Of a stretch of 64,000 bases of DNA, positions 35,952 through 47,385 are shown in pieces. Position 1 is the first letter of the stretch, and each line of letters starts with the position of its first letter. The notes beneath the pieces are model-generated. The model was not told where the DNA came from. It was given only the letters and a program-made list of their open reading frames with translations, and did not search any database. The DNA lies in assembly GCA_030848705.1 (NCBI GenBank), contig CM061237.1, positions 84,253,910-84,317,909 on the forward strand, written 5' to 3'. Source of the DNA: Heracleum sosnowskyi. Lineage: Eukaryota; Streptophyta; Magnoliopsida; Apiales; Apiaceae. The position numbers were made by a program, and so were the translations under genes.

Positions 35952-37560
35952 TTCTATGATGCAGTAGGCGGTCGAAACAGCATGAACATGATATATGGTC
36001 TGGGCTCATCGCAGGATCTTTTTTATGCACCAAGTAGCAGCACAATTGCACATTTCGGCAATTCCTCCCATCCTAATAGACAAGATTATGAGAAGCTACA
36101 AACCGAGCTCGAATTGATGAAGGAACGAATGAAAGAGATGGATACGATGCAGCAGCGGATGAAGGATATGGAGAATTTGTTAGCAAGGATGGCTGATAAT
36201 CAGAATCAGTAGGTAGACAATGAAAAGTGCAAGCTTTGAGGTATATAAATTCTGTATTTTCCTGGAAAAAAATGTCTTAATAACATGGTATATTGGATTT
36301 TTAAGAAGCACTAGTTTATGGTATATATGATATTAGGATCAATCCAAAGAAAATTGATTCCTTTATTGGTTGGAATTTCTGATCCTGATCGACGATACCA
36401 TAAAATCTAGAGATTAAATAGGGTGGTCATTTCCATTTATTTGTTTATGCTACTAAATGTTTAGTTATTAACTCAACACCCTTGATGTGACTTTTGAGTG
36501 TTAAGACATGCATGCCAATATAAATCCTCTATGTATGGTGTGTATTGTGAATAGAGTAGGGACCTTGTGGTTGTTGTTGTTGTTGGTTTAAGTCCCCTGG
36601 GGTTGTTTAGTTTTCAATTTGTGGAAAGTCTAAATCACAGTATTGCATGGAAATATCATAGTACTGATGCCCTCCATGCTGTTATATTCAGTTCTTGAAA
36701 TCTATCAAGAAAGTGTAATTTACATAATTTTTTTGCAAGGTTTTATTATTTTGTGTACGACATGCTGATAAGTTTTACATCCTTGAAAAATGCAGAAAAT
36801 TGGAGAATGATCGCTGCATTGTTGCTCTAGCTACCATGGGAATCTAGTCTGCTCCAGATTTTTGTTATGTTCTAACTGTTAGCTAGTATTAAAGTACCAA
36901 GAACTTGTTTGAACTCAGTTTGTACTCCTTTTGGACTTATAAACTTATGTCCAGACCTTGGCAAGTATTCAAGTTATTAATGTATCGTTTCTTTCTGGTT
37001 CAATTTTATTTTGTATTTTCCTAATTAGAATTAATTTTGAATGTAATAGCAAAGTAGATAATGTATCATGACAAAATAAACAAGATATGAGCAAAAAATA
37101 GCTCTGAAAAAATTAATATTTTATATCACCAACGGATTGACAATGGAAAAAAATTAGAGAGTCTGCAGAAAAACCGTTTGCAGTTCATGACGGAAATTCG
37201 TTGGTAAAGAGTGGCCTGAGGGTGGTCAATATTGAGTGGGTTTCGTTGGTAGGCTGTTGCAAGAATGCTAACGGAATAAAGACGGAACTGAGGCATTGGC
37301 AACTCATAACGGAATTCCGTTGGTAAATAGTCGCCTGAAGTGGTCAATACTTAGTGGATTTCTTTAGTAGACCATTGCAGATCCGTCGCTAGACTGGCAA
37401 CGGAATATAACTTCTGTAGGGAAGCCCTTACCTACGGCCAATATTGCAACGTATTTTTTCCGTCGGAATTCCGTCGGGAACCTAAAATGCCAACGGTATC
37501 TAGCCTTTGTCGATGGGTCGACGAAAATTTTCGTCACAAATTCCGGGAATTCTTGTAGTG
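35952..37560 (+). mobile_element. 3' part of a CACTA (En/Spm) transposon
   Basis: The right terminus reads ...ttcttgtagtg at 37560, the complement of CACTACAAGAA. Before it, subterminal sequence is filled with short aacggaatt/gacggaatt/cgtcggaa words typical of CACTA ends. A transposase-related exon lies at its left side. The left half is missing or displaced by copia-1. The 3-bp duplication cannot be checked because the left end is absent. Confidence 0.8.
35965..36212 (+). pseudogene. C-terminal exon of a CACTA transposase-family protein
   Basis: Open from about 35965, with a potential splice acceptor (gatgcag) just upstream, to the stop at 36210-36212. The protein has a Gly-rich start (MIYGLGSSQDLFY), then a helical coiled-coil tail (YEKLQTELELMKERMKEM, MQQRMKDMENLLARMAD), as at the end of Transposase_24-type proteins of plant CACTA elements. 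Catalytic parts would lie left of the copia-1 insertion and are not present. The copia-1 LTR ends 13 bases before the potential acceptor, so the insertion appears to be intronic. The annotation as transposase rests on the tail pattern and the nearby CACTA end. Confidence 0.6.
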
Positions 37561-38108
37561 AGAGAGAGACTCCCTTATTATGTAAATTATGTAACTACCC
37601 TTATTATGGGTATTTAAGGAATATACAAATAAAAATCGAGTTTGAATAGTAATACATGGAGCTTATGTGATTCTTATTATGTAGTTACTACATTACTTTT
37701 ATTTTTTCGTGTAATTTTTTTGTATAATCATTAAGAGTAGTGCTAGGTACCCAAAATCTGTTTCCAAAATTCTTCCCAAATGACATGGCCGAATGCCAAA
37801 TTATAATTCGAGAACGCATATGTATGCACGCGGAGTCCCATCATATTAATAAGGGGCCTCTAGCATTTTTCAATCATAAATCAAGCATGCAGAAAGGCTT
37901 CTAACTTTCCATAATTAAGTTTATATGCGCTCGCTCTAAAAAATGTGTACTGAAACGTACAAACGATTCCAGTCTCCAGGAGAGCAGTTACATTACGTTT
38001 TATTATACATTTATACTTTGTTCTATACTACAATAGTCCACAACTTTCTTCAACAGCATCTCCATGTCAGCTTCATGCCTGACTTTTAGGTTACAAGATT
38101 AGACACTT
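37561..38108. other. Spacer between two CACTA elements
   Basis: No credible ORF or RNA gene seen. AT-rich unique-looking sequence with a short AG run at its left edge. Confidence 0.5.
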
Positions 38109-38908
38109 CACTACAAGGGGACAGGGCAATTGCGACTAAATTAATACAAAGAATCTGTCGTAATTGCCCGAACTTGTGACAGAAAAATTCCGTTACAAAT
38201 ACCGGAGTCATAAGTTCTTAATACAAAAAATTGGTGTTTTAATTTTTTTAAAAATATTTCTCAACAACCGAACTGTGTGGATGTTAGGATATATGTATTT
38301 TACTGATTTTGCTGAAATTTGAGAAAAAATTAATTTATTTAGTTTGAGTTTTCACAGTTAACTACTCGTTTGACCAGTACTCCTGGCTAGTGCTTCATCG
38401 TGGATTAATATTTTGATTTTTTAAAAATATTTTTCAACAATCCAATCATATAGATGTAAAGATTTAGGTATTTTAGTGATATTCTAAAAAATTAAAAAAA
38501 TAATAAATTTATTTGAATGCGTACAAGTAAGCTTGCGACCGAATTTGTCGCAAAGTATAACTATCATGGAACTCCATCCCAAAGTAATTAACGACGGACC
38601 ATCGGTCGCAAAGTACGTTGTGACAGACATTACATTCCGTCCCAAGTTCAAATTTGCGACAGAATGTTTAAGATTTTTGTCACAAGGTGTCTTAGCGGGA
38701 AAATTACCCCGCCTAAAAACTAGAAGCGCGAAAATAAATTATTAAATTATTACTTGTGCGGGAAAAATAATAATAAAATATTAATATTGCGACAAAAATA
38801 TTCCGTCACAAAGTACCCTGCGACGGAATGTAATATTTTCTTCGCAATTTGAGCTTGCGACTGAAATTTACTAAAATTCTGTTACAATTGCCCATTACTC
38901 TTGTAGTG
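38109..38908. mobile_element. Short non-autonomous CACTA element, 800 bp
   Basis: Left end CACTACAAGGGGACAGGGCA and right end ...attactcttgtagtg (complement CACTACAAGAGTAATGGGCA), inverted repeats sharing CACTACAAG and GGGCAATTG. It is flanked by the same three bases, CTT, at 38106-38108 and 38909-38911, as CACTA elements require. Inside are repeated gacggaat/gcgac words and a diverged internal duplication (about 38235-38310 and 38408-38480). It has no transposase and would need one supplied in trans. Confidence 0.88.
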
Positions 38909-39033
38909 CTTTCTGAACTTCTTGATGGATCCGCAGGGTGAAGATTAAATGATCTTCTGTGATCTGTTCCGGGTGTATTTAAAAAATATATATAACCTAA
39001 GGTTTAAGTAGGTACCAATTATTAGTTGTGTGC

Positions 39034-39393
39034 AACTCATGTATGTGTTTGAACTTTGAGGTGCCTCATCTATCTCACAGAACCCTTGTTAAGCCTTGTT
39101 GCATAGCTAGCTTTCCGTCAACATCTCCCAAATATCGGCACAATGTCGATAGCAGCTCCCATCACAATCACAGAGAAGATAAATGTGCATATCAAGTCAA
39201 AGATCTTTTATAACTGCCTTGATTTGCACACTTAATTTTTCTGTGATTGTGTTGGGAACTACTATCAACATTGGCAGAGCATTTGGGAGGTTTTGCCGGG
39301 GAGCACACTTTGAGAGACTATTGCAACAAGGCTTGTAATTTAAGAAGGATTTTTGTGAGACATTGAGTTTTAGTTGCCATACATGCATGAGTT
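39034..39393. repeat. Long imperfect inverted repeat (possible hairpin RNA)
   Basis: The left arm, from aactcatg at 39034, pairs with the right arm ending catgagtt at 39393, around a centre near 39210. Strong blocks include gccttgttgca / tgcaacaaggc, ctcccaaat / atttgggag, and ccatcacaatcacaga / tctgtgattgtgttgg. The right arm read on the minus strand is open for 63 codons (39388-39197) with KPCCNSLSKCAP, and the left arm has a related VKPCC. It therefore looks like an inverted duplication of a coding fragment. I do not recognise the parent gene or a known miRNA. Confidence 0.65.
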
Positions 39394-40763
39394 ACAAATA
39401 TGAGGTTGACTACCTATCAACATACAAGAGAAATGAGATATAGATAATGTATACACCATGGAGCTTCAAAGAAATAGTAGGAATGCACTTAGACAAGAAA
39501 CCTGAGTTGGAAAACCTTCCACACTTCATTGCCAGGCCTTTCTTCTTGGGTAACCTTCTGTATTTAATATTAAAATTGATACTTGAGAGTGTATGAAGAA
39601 TAAACATTACACATGTGTGTATATATAGGAAAAGGGAGATGTACAATTCAGAATCTATGCTAAGAAATGAGCTCATTATGTCGACATTACGTACAATCTT
39701 TTGAGCCGTAGTTTGTTCTTCTGTTTATATGAGGACATAATTGTCTTGATTCTCCTGCACTTGTTTTATTCCCACTGAAGCGTTTTGTTCAGATATTGAA
39801 TTGTGTGTTTGATATTTTTTTATATATTTGATGTACATCAGTGTATAAACAATGTAGGCTTGCCTAGTTAATTCCAAAAAAAAAAGATGTAGGCTTCCCT
39901 AGTGGATACCCTATTTTTTTCGTAACAAGAGGTCGAGAGTAGGACTGTAGGAGTATCCGTGGAGTGATGTGTGAGTAAGTATTTAAATTTGATAACATTT
40001 TGGTGAGCTTAATTTAGCAAGCCCAGCTGAAGCGAGGTACAGATTATGATAAATATAATTGTGTTATACCCAATTAATTCCGGCAAAAATTTACTCGTTT
40101 CGTTTTAGTGAGATAAAAACTGTTTTGTCTCAAGATCAGTAGTCATGTTTGAGCACAAACCGCCCTAGCCTACGAACCTTATACAGATATTGAAAATGTA
40201 TGTACACTGTTGGTAGGGAGTAATTTGAAAGAGAGCAGGGTAAATTTACTGCTCCGGAGATGATTACTAGGCATATGTAAACACGATTACTATAAACAAG
40301 TTTTCTTTGATTGTTGATGGCTTCAAGTCAGAGTCTAAGAAAGAACTAGGTTGGTATTTGGTGGTGTTAGATGCTAACAACTAACATCTCTGGCAAAGCA
40401 CATGCTTATTTGGTGGTGTTAGATGATAAATTTCGTAATTCAGTTTAAATAGAATACTGACCAAGTGATGATGATTTATAAGCAATAGAAACTCTTGCAG
40501 ACTGTAACTTATTTTTTCTGAATTATTATTATTTATACTAGCTTGTAACCCGTGCAAGGCACGAGCTTTAGAAAATAATAAACTAAAACATTTAATATGA
40601 ACGAAAAATATTAAAATAAAATTAAAAATTAATATGATAAATTATAAAATGAGAAACTTAAATATTAATTGTAACGTAAAAAAAATATTAAAAAATACAA
40701 ATGGGGCTGATGAAGATAAATGAGGTATTATTAATATTAATTTATAATAAAATACTATTAATA
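39394..40763. other. AT-rich spacer without recognised genes
   Basis: No supported ORF. There are small repeats only: gtaggcttgcctagt / gtaggcttccctagt near 39855 and 39890, ttggtggtgttagatg twice near 40357 and 40410, and a cccgtgcaaggcacgag palindrome near 40550 of the kind seen at ends of small plant repeats, not assigned here. Confidence 0.5.
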
Positions 40764-41030
40764 ATAAGGAAATATAGAAAATCTAACATGTTTTAATTAA
40801 AAAAAGTAATTGCCCGTGATATTTTTAGAAGTGTTTTAATTATATTACCTGTATTTATTAAAAAAATACACTGACATGTTAAAATAAGTAAGTTTTTTTA
40901 ATAAGGACAAATAGGAAATCTAACATGTTTTAATTAAAATAAAGTAACTACCTATAATATTTTTAGATGTGTTTTAATTATATTAATTGTATTTGTTAAA
41001 AAAATACGTTCACTTGTTAAAATAGGTAAG
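40764..41030. repeat. Two-unit tandem repeat, period about 137 bp
   Basis: Units begin near 40764 and 40900. Each contains aatctaacatgttttaatta, a taatatttttaga(a/t)gtgttttaatta block, and ends aaaataagtaag or aaaataggtaag. The outer copia LTR starts immediately after the second unit. Confidence 0.75.
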
Positions 41031-41458
41031 TGTTAGATATAATTGCTGATGATTGTCTGACGGGATGAAAGTTCATTTAGCTGTCGGTGCAATATTTGAA
41101 GATTCTAGAAGCAATATATCTTGAAGATGGAAAGAAGCAAGATATATTGAGATAGCTAAAGAAACGGGACAGAAGACAGAAGCAAATCCTAAATTGATAT
41201 AAATTGTATAGCTGATTTATAGGAATATCAATTAGAGATTGATTATGTAACTTTGTACTATATAAACACAGATAGGTTAACCCTAAAAGGGATGCGAATA
41301 CTGAATACATTATTCTTGTAACCTAGCAGCTCCCTGTGATATTTTACATCACTGAGAGAAGAGTTATTTAATATAATTCAGTTTATTGTTCATAAACAGT
41401 GTTCTTGATTGTTATTCTCATACATATATTGATTATATATTGTGTATTCGGCCTAACA
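41031..41458 (+). repeat. 5' LTR of the outer copia
   Basis: 428 bp, TGTTAGATAT to GGCCTAACA, with TGTTAG/CTAACA inverted ends. Much shorter than the 1.0-kb LTRs of the inner element and copia-1. Confidence 0.88.
41259..41266 (+). promoter_or_regulatory. TATA box of outer copia LTR
   Basis: TATATAAA within the LTR, about 200 bases before its end; probable core promoter for genomic RNA. Confidence 0.6.
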
Positions 41459-41460
41459 AT

Positions 41461-41472
41461 TGGTATCAGAGC
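41461..41472 (+). other. Primer binding site of the outer copia
   Basis: TGGTATCAGAGC, initiator-Met type, two bases after the LTR end. Confidence 0.92.
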
Positions 41473-41521
41473 CAAGGCTGTTTAATATATACAGTTTTAC
41501 GATTCAAACACAAGTATAATC

Positions 41522-43855
41522 ATGACTGAATAAATTCCAACCGGTGCAGCTCCTGAAAAGGTTCAACCTACCTCTGTGAGTCGATATGAGACTATCAGGG
41601 TTCCAATTCTCAGACCAGCAGAATATCCAATATGGAAGGTGAAGATGACCATGTTTCTGGAAGCCACAGATCCAGAATATCTTGATAGAATCTATAATGG
41701 TCCTCATAAACCAACTAAACTGTCTACTGTTGTTTCTGGTGAAGAGCAAAAGCTTATTCCAAAGGAAAAGAAAGATTTGACTCCTGAAGACATCTCATCG
41801 ATTGCTAAGGATGCAAAGGTTAGACATCTTCTCCACAGTGCCTTAGATAATGTCATGTCTAATAGAGTTATTGGTTGCAAAACTGCCAAAGAAATATGGG
41901 ATGCTTTAGAAGTCAGATGCCAAGGAACTAGTGCTATAAAGAAGAACAGAAAGACTATACTGACACAGGAGTATGAACACTTTGACTCAAGACCTGGTGA
42001 AACTTTGACTGAAACATATGACAGATTCTGTAAACTGTTGAATGATTTATCTCTGGTTGATAAAGAATATGATCTTGAAGAGTCTAATCTCAAGTTTCTT
42101 TTATCTCTACCTGAAAGATAGGATTTAAAGACAACAACAATAAGAGATAATTATGAGCTTGCAGATACAGAGCTTGATGAAATCTATGGGTTGCTTAAAA
42201 CTCATGAACTGGAGATAGAACAAAGGAACAGAAGAACTAGTAAGAAGACAAAATCTGTTGCTCTCAAGGTTGAAGAAAAACTCATGAAGAAAGAAACATC
42301 AAAGAAGAAACCAAAGGGAAAAGCTTTGGTCATAAACTCTGAGAATGAGTCATCAAACTCTGATGATGACTCAAACACCGATGCCTCTTCTGAATCTGAG
42401 GATGATGAAGAACAAATGATGCAAATGGCTGCTTTGATGGTAAAGACTTTCAAAAAGATGGGTTTTAAGAACTTCAAGAAAGGAAAAAGATTCTCAAGGA
42501 AAGATTCAAACTCTGAAAGAAAGAGCTACAGAAAGTCTGAAGGAAGGGATACCAAGTCTGGAAAGAAAGACAAGTCTGAGATCTAGTGCTACAAGTGTAA
42601 AGAGATGGGTCATTATGCTCCAGAGTGCAAGAAAGGAAAATCTGAAAAAGCACTCATCACTAAAGGAAGAGACTGGGCAGACACTTCAGATTCAGATGAG
42701 GATGTAAACTATGCTCTCATGGCAACTGTCAAAGATGAAGCTGACTCATCTGAAAATAAGGTACCTTTAACAACTTATGTTTATGATACTGATAACATAT
42801 CTGAATTGAGAATTTATCTTAAAAGCATACATGTTAGTTATAGAGATCAGACCTTAGAGAATGAGAGAATTAAATCTGAGAATCAAAAACTTAAAGATAG
42901 AAATAAATTTCTTGAAGATGAACTTGTTAACATGCAACAAGTTCAAAAGGAAAGAGATGATGATGTTTATGTTGAACAGGAATTGCTTAAAAGATATAGG
43001 CAAATTGAATCTGAATTAGAAAAAGAGAGAAAAGTGATTAAAACCTGGACTAATTCTGGAAAAGACACACATCAAGTTTTTCAAACAGATACAGTTGGGT
43101 TAGGTTACTGTGAGGAAGATGAACTTAGGTTTAAAGATAAAGTTAAAGTTAAACCACAACTTAAACTTGTGAAATTTGTTCCTGAATCCAGTAAGCTAAA
43201 ATCTGTAGTTGTGAAAGAAGCTATTATGGAGCTAGTTGAAACTTGTGAAAATCAGGTTAATGTTGGTTCAATAACAGAAAATCAGATTGAGTCAGAAGCT
43301 GTTAAAGAACCAGTAAAAATCTGTGATAAACAAGTTAATGTTGGTTTGATGACAGAAAAACAATTAAAACATAAGCTCAAAGAGGTAAAGTCTGTCAACA
43401 AACAGAAAGTGTCCAAGAAAAATAGGAATGGAAAAGTAGGCATTAATAAAAGAAATGATTATCTGCCTAATTCTGATGCTCCTAGGAAGACATGTCATAG
43501 TTGTGGTAGTACTAACCATCTTGCAAGTTTCTGCACGAAAAACAGAGATATTAATTCTTTACCCTCCAAGTCTGGAGTGAAGAATGATTATGTTAGGGTT
43601 AGAGCACAGACTTTATGCACTCACTGTGGGAGTACTTGGCATTCAATTTATACTTGCAAAAATTACCATGCTATTTATCACAACTATTATGAGTTAAAAC
43701 CCAACTTGAAATGGGTTAGAGCAAACTCTGCAAGTGTAAAGTCTGACACAGTTAGCTTAAACTCTGTTGAAAGTTTTTCCGCTGCAAAAGCTAACTATGT
43801 TAAGAAAGCCAAAGGATCCAAGCAAGTCTGGATCCTTAAATCTAACTCTTTGTAA
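41522..43855 (+). pseudogene. gag: Gag of the outer copia (three in-frame stops)
   Basis: One frame runs throughout. ATG at 41522 is followed by TAA at 41531-41533, TAG at 42119-42121 and TAG at 42584-42586; no frameshift is needed. At 42119 the aligned residue in the inner gag is Trp, consistent with TGG to TAG. The copia gag core occupies about 41576-42190, followed by a Lys-rich and Ser/Asp-rich linker, a knuckle directly after the third stop (CYKCKEMGHYAPEC), a coiled coil (about 42780-43050), and two further Cys/His clusters (CHSCGSTNHLASFC, CTHCGSTWHSIYTC). AACTCTG motifs lie in the linkers. Read-through of all three stops is unlikely, so gag would have to come from another copy. Confidence 0.88.
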
Positions 43856-43865
43856 TTGGTTGTGA

Positions 43866-46303
43866 TTGCAGGGCATAAGGGAAAGTATCCTAGTCTTGGA
43901 CAGTGGATGTTCAGGACACATGACTGGAAATAAAGCCCTGCTATCAGACTATGAGGAGAAGGCTGGCCCAAAAGTTTCCTATGGAGATGGCAACATTGGA
44001 CGTACTATGGGATATGGCAATATCAATCTTGGAAGTGTCATCATCACAAATGTAGCTCTAGTCCCAGGACTCAAGCATGACTTGCTATCTGTGAGTCAAA
44101 TCTGTGACAGAGGTTACCATGTAGATTTTCAACCTGAATTCTGTGAGGTTATCAGCAAATCTACAGGGAAAGTTGTTCTAGTTGGACAGAGACGGAATAA
44201 TATCTATGAAGCAAGTTTGGTAACAAACTCTGAAGGAAAAGTTGTGTGTCTGTCTGCAAAAATGTCAAATGAAGAGAGTTGGAAATGTCATAAGAAGCTC
44301 TCTCACCTAAACTTGAACAATATCAATGAGCTAATTCGAAAAGATCTTGTAAGGGGACTTCCAAAGTCAACACTCAGCTTAGATGGTCTGTGTGATTCTT
44401 GTCAAAAGGCCAAGCAAAGGAAGTCATCTTTCAAGAGTAAGTCTGAATCTTCAGTTGTGGATCCTTATCATCTTTTTCATGTTGATCTATTTGGTCCAGT
44501 CAATATAATGTCTCTTGGCAGAAAGAAATATGCTCTAGTCATTGTTGATGAGTACACTAGGTACACTTGGGTGTATTTCTTAGCAAAGAAGGATGAAACT
44601 GCTTTAACTCTGATGGATCATGTAAAGCTACTGGACAAAGGATCACAGTATAAAGTGAAAATTATCAGAAGTGATAATGGTACTGAATTCAGAAATGCAA
44701 TAATAGAAGAATTTTGCAAAGAAAGAGGAGTGAAGCAAGATTTTTCTGCACCAGGGACTCCACAGCAAAATGGTGTAGTTGAAAGAAAGAACAGAACCTT
44801 AATCGAAGCTGCCAGAACAATGCTTGGTGAAGCAAAATTGCCAACTTATTTCTGGACAGAAGCTGTTCAAACTGCTTGTTTTACTCAAAATGCAACACTG
44901 ATCAACATGCATGGGAAAACACCATATGAAATGGTGAATAATAAGAAGCCAAATTTGAAATATTTTCATATTTTTGGATGTAAATGCTTTGTGTTGAAAA
45001 CTCATCCTGAACAATTGACCAAGTTTGACTTAAAAGCTGATGAAGGAATTTTTGTTGGATACCCACTGTCAACTAAAGCATTCAGAGTCTACAATCTGAG
45101 AACTAGAGTGATCATGGAATCTATACACGTGTCATTTGATGACAAGAAAATAAGTGGAATAGAAGATGAAGAATATCATGATCAACTTCGCTTTGAAAAT
45201 GTAGATCTAAACTCTGATGACGTAAACTCTGATGAAGTAAATCCAACAAACTCTGATGAAGCATACTCTGAACCTCTACTGATAAACACTGAGGAAGTTT
45301 CTCTGACAGAACAAAATAGAGAACCAGTTGAGGGGGAGCGTGAAGATACTTCAGAAACTTCTCAAAATGATGACTCAAATTCTGAAAATGAGTCAGCTGA
45401 AGAATCAAATAGAAACTCTGGGTCAAATTTTGAAAGTTCAAATACTGAACAGTCCAATTCAGGGGGAGCCTCAGAGAATGCAAATGGTCAAGAAGAAAAT
45501 CAGGAGAGCATGAATCAAGGGGGAGGATCTAATAATGATAATAGAAGCCAATTACCTACAGCAAGAAAGTGGACACAAGCTCACACACCTGACTTGCTAA
45601 TTGGAGATCCAGAAGCTAGTGTGAGAACTAGAAGTGCTACAACTAATGAATGTCTGTTTCATGCATTCTTGTCTCAAACTGAGCCCAAGAAAGTGGAAGA
45701 AGCTCTTCAAGATGCTAACTGGATAACAGCTATGCAGGAAGAGTTAAATGAATTTGAAAGGAATGAAGTATGGACTCTTGTACCAAGACCTAAAAACAGA
45801 TATATTGTTGGTACAAAGTGGGTTTTCAGAAACAAAACAGACAGTGATGGAGTGATTACAAGGAATAAGGCTACACTTGTGGCTAAAGGCTATTCACAGC
45901 AGGAAGGAATTGACTATGATGAAACCTTTGCTCCAGTTTCAAGATTGGAGGCAATAAGGATTTTTCTGGCCTATGCTGCTCACAAGAAGTTTAAAGTCTT
46001 TCAGATGGATGTGAAAAGTGCTTTTCTCAATGGGAAACTTGAAGAAGAAGTGTTTGTTGAACAACCACCAGGGTTTGTGGACACCAAGCATCCAAATTAT
46101 GTCTACAGGTTTGACAAAGCACTTTATGGACTAAAGCAAGCACCTAGAGCATGGTATGAAACTCTGGCTCAATTTCTTTTAGAAAGTGGGTTCACTAGAG
46201 GTACAATTGATAAAACCTTGTTCTATTTCAATACTGGTGATGATTTGCTGTTAGTTCAAATCTATGTGGATGACATAATTTTTGGGTCTACTAATGATAA
46301 ACT
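43866..46303 (+). pseudogene. pol: Pol of the outer copia, 5' part (protease, integrase, RT)
   Basis: Open frame without ATG, one frame off gag. Protease VLDSGCSGHMTG, pre-integrase HKKLSHLNL and CDSCQKAK, integrase core (HVDLFGPVNI, RSDNGTEFRN, PQQNGVVERKNR), a long acidic Ser/Asn-rich linker (about 45190-45550), then RT (WVFRNK, QMDVKSAFLNG, YGLKQAPRAWYE, YVDDIIFGS). It breaks at 46303, where the inner copia starts. The same frame continues at 59424, so pol was open when hit. Three GGGGGAG tracts lie in the linker (about 45326, 45459, 45520). The few codons after 46303 in this frame are LTR sequence, not protein. Confidence 0.92.
46299..46303 (+). repeat. Target site duplication (left) of the inner copia
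   Basis: AAACT; the identical copy is at 59419-59423. It defines the insertion of 46304-59418 inside the outer RT. Confidence 0.95.
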
Positions 46304-47321
46304 TGTTAGGAATATGTTGTTCTTGATGATAAACATAAAACACTTAGTAGAATTTGTGTAAAGTCAATTTTGTAGCTGTCAACGAAATAGCATGCTTTGC
46401 AGTGTTTCGTTGACAGGAAGCTCATCAACGAAATGAGTGTTGTAGCAATTGCATTGTACAATACTTCACAGTATGATAGGCATTCTATTATATGTTTTAG
46501 ATAGGTTTTCTAAGTCATGTTGACTATGTACTAGATAGGCAAAATAGGTTGGTTAATTGTAAATATGTTATGCCTTGTAATTCTGCCTAAGTGAAGACAT
46601 GTCAACGGTATGAAGATTACTCTGTCAACGGTATGGAGTTTACCCATCAACGAAACGAGGGAAACACCATCAACGGAATGAAGAATGAAGCTATCAACGA
46701 AACACATCTCCTTGCTATCAACGAATCAATGTTGCTTTTTGAACAGTTGACAAAGTGATAGTGACAGTTTACTGAACAGATCTAAAAGGAGATATGGAAG
46801 TGTACTTTGCATTGGAAGCCATCAAAGTGGTTACTGGAAATAAGGAAACATTCCAATTTCCAATAAGGCTCTTGGGAATGATTATAATGAGCATGAAGAC
46901 AAAAGCAAAGATCTCCAAGGACCATTGGACAAAAGGAATGAAAAGCAAGCTACTGATGGTTACTACTATTATTCTTTAGTTTAACCAAATGTAGAATTGT
47001 AAACTTGGGATTATATAACCAAGTGTAGCAGTTACTTTAGAAATAGAGAAGAAAAACAAATAGATTGTATTAGCTATTTTTGAGAGCATTCTTCTCTACA
47101 ACATTGTAACTGAGCAGCTGTGTACATTTGTATCACAGATTATTTCCGCAATAAAAACACTTCAGTTGGATCATCAAACAATCCAACTGAATTATTTATA
47201 TCTTGTGTTTTTATTTATTCAGTTCAGTTTTATTTTATAAAGTGTTTTAGTTTCAAGAAAATATCAAGAATTGTATTCAACCCCCCCTTCTACAATTCTG
47301 TTAGGTCATTTGGGAATAACA
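46304..47321 (+). repeat. 5' LTR of the inner copia
   Basis: 1018 bp, TGTTAGGAAT to GGGAATAACA. Nine TCAACG cores lie at 46379-46718, upstream of a TATA-like TATATAA (47012-47018). AATAAA at 47150-47155 may be the polyadenylation signal. A C run near 47281 precedes the end, as in copia-1. Confidence 0.95.
47012..47018 (+). promoter_or_regulatory. TATA-like box of inner copia LTR
   Basis: TATATAA, about 300 bases before the LTR end and downstream of the motif cluster, which places the cluster in U3. Confidence 0.5.
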
Positions 47322-47323
47322 AT

Positions 47324-47335
47324 TGGTATCAAAGC
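47324..47335 (+). other. Primer binding site of the inner copia
   Basis: TGGTATCAAAGC, one base different from the usual initiator-Met site, two bases after the LTR. Confidence 0.9.
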
Positions 47336-47385
47336 GAGCTTCTAACATACAAGAAGTTTAAAGATCAAGACCAAAAACAGAAACC

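Noticed and set aside
39028..39388. Naming the inverted repeat as a known microRNA gene
   Set aside because: No mature sequence I know is recognisable in the arms.
40541..40575. cccgtgcaaggcacgag palindrome as the end of a Helitron or named MITE
   Set aside because: The word is common at small plant repeats but no second end or target duplication could be found.
46379..46724. Reading the regularly recurring TCAACG words as a CRISPR-like or satellite array
   Set aside because: Spacing is irregular, the unit is only about 6-11 bases and both orientations occur; the organism is a plant.
46794..46979. 61-codon plus-strand ORF in the inner LTR, repeated at 58891-59076
   Set aside because: Identical only because the two LTRs are nearly identical; located in U3 upstream of the TATA box.
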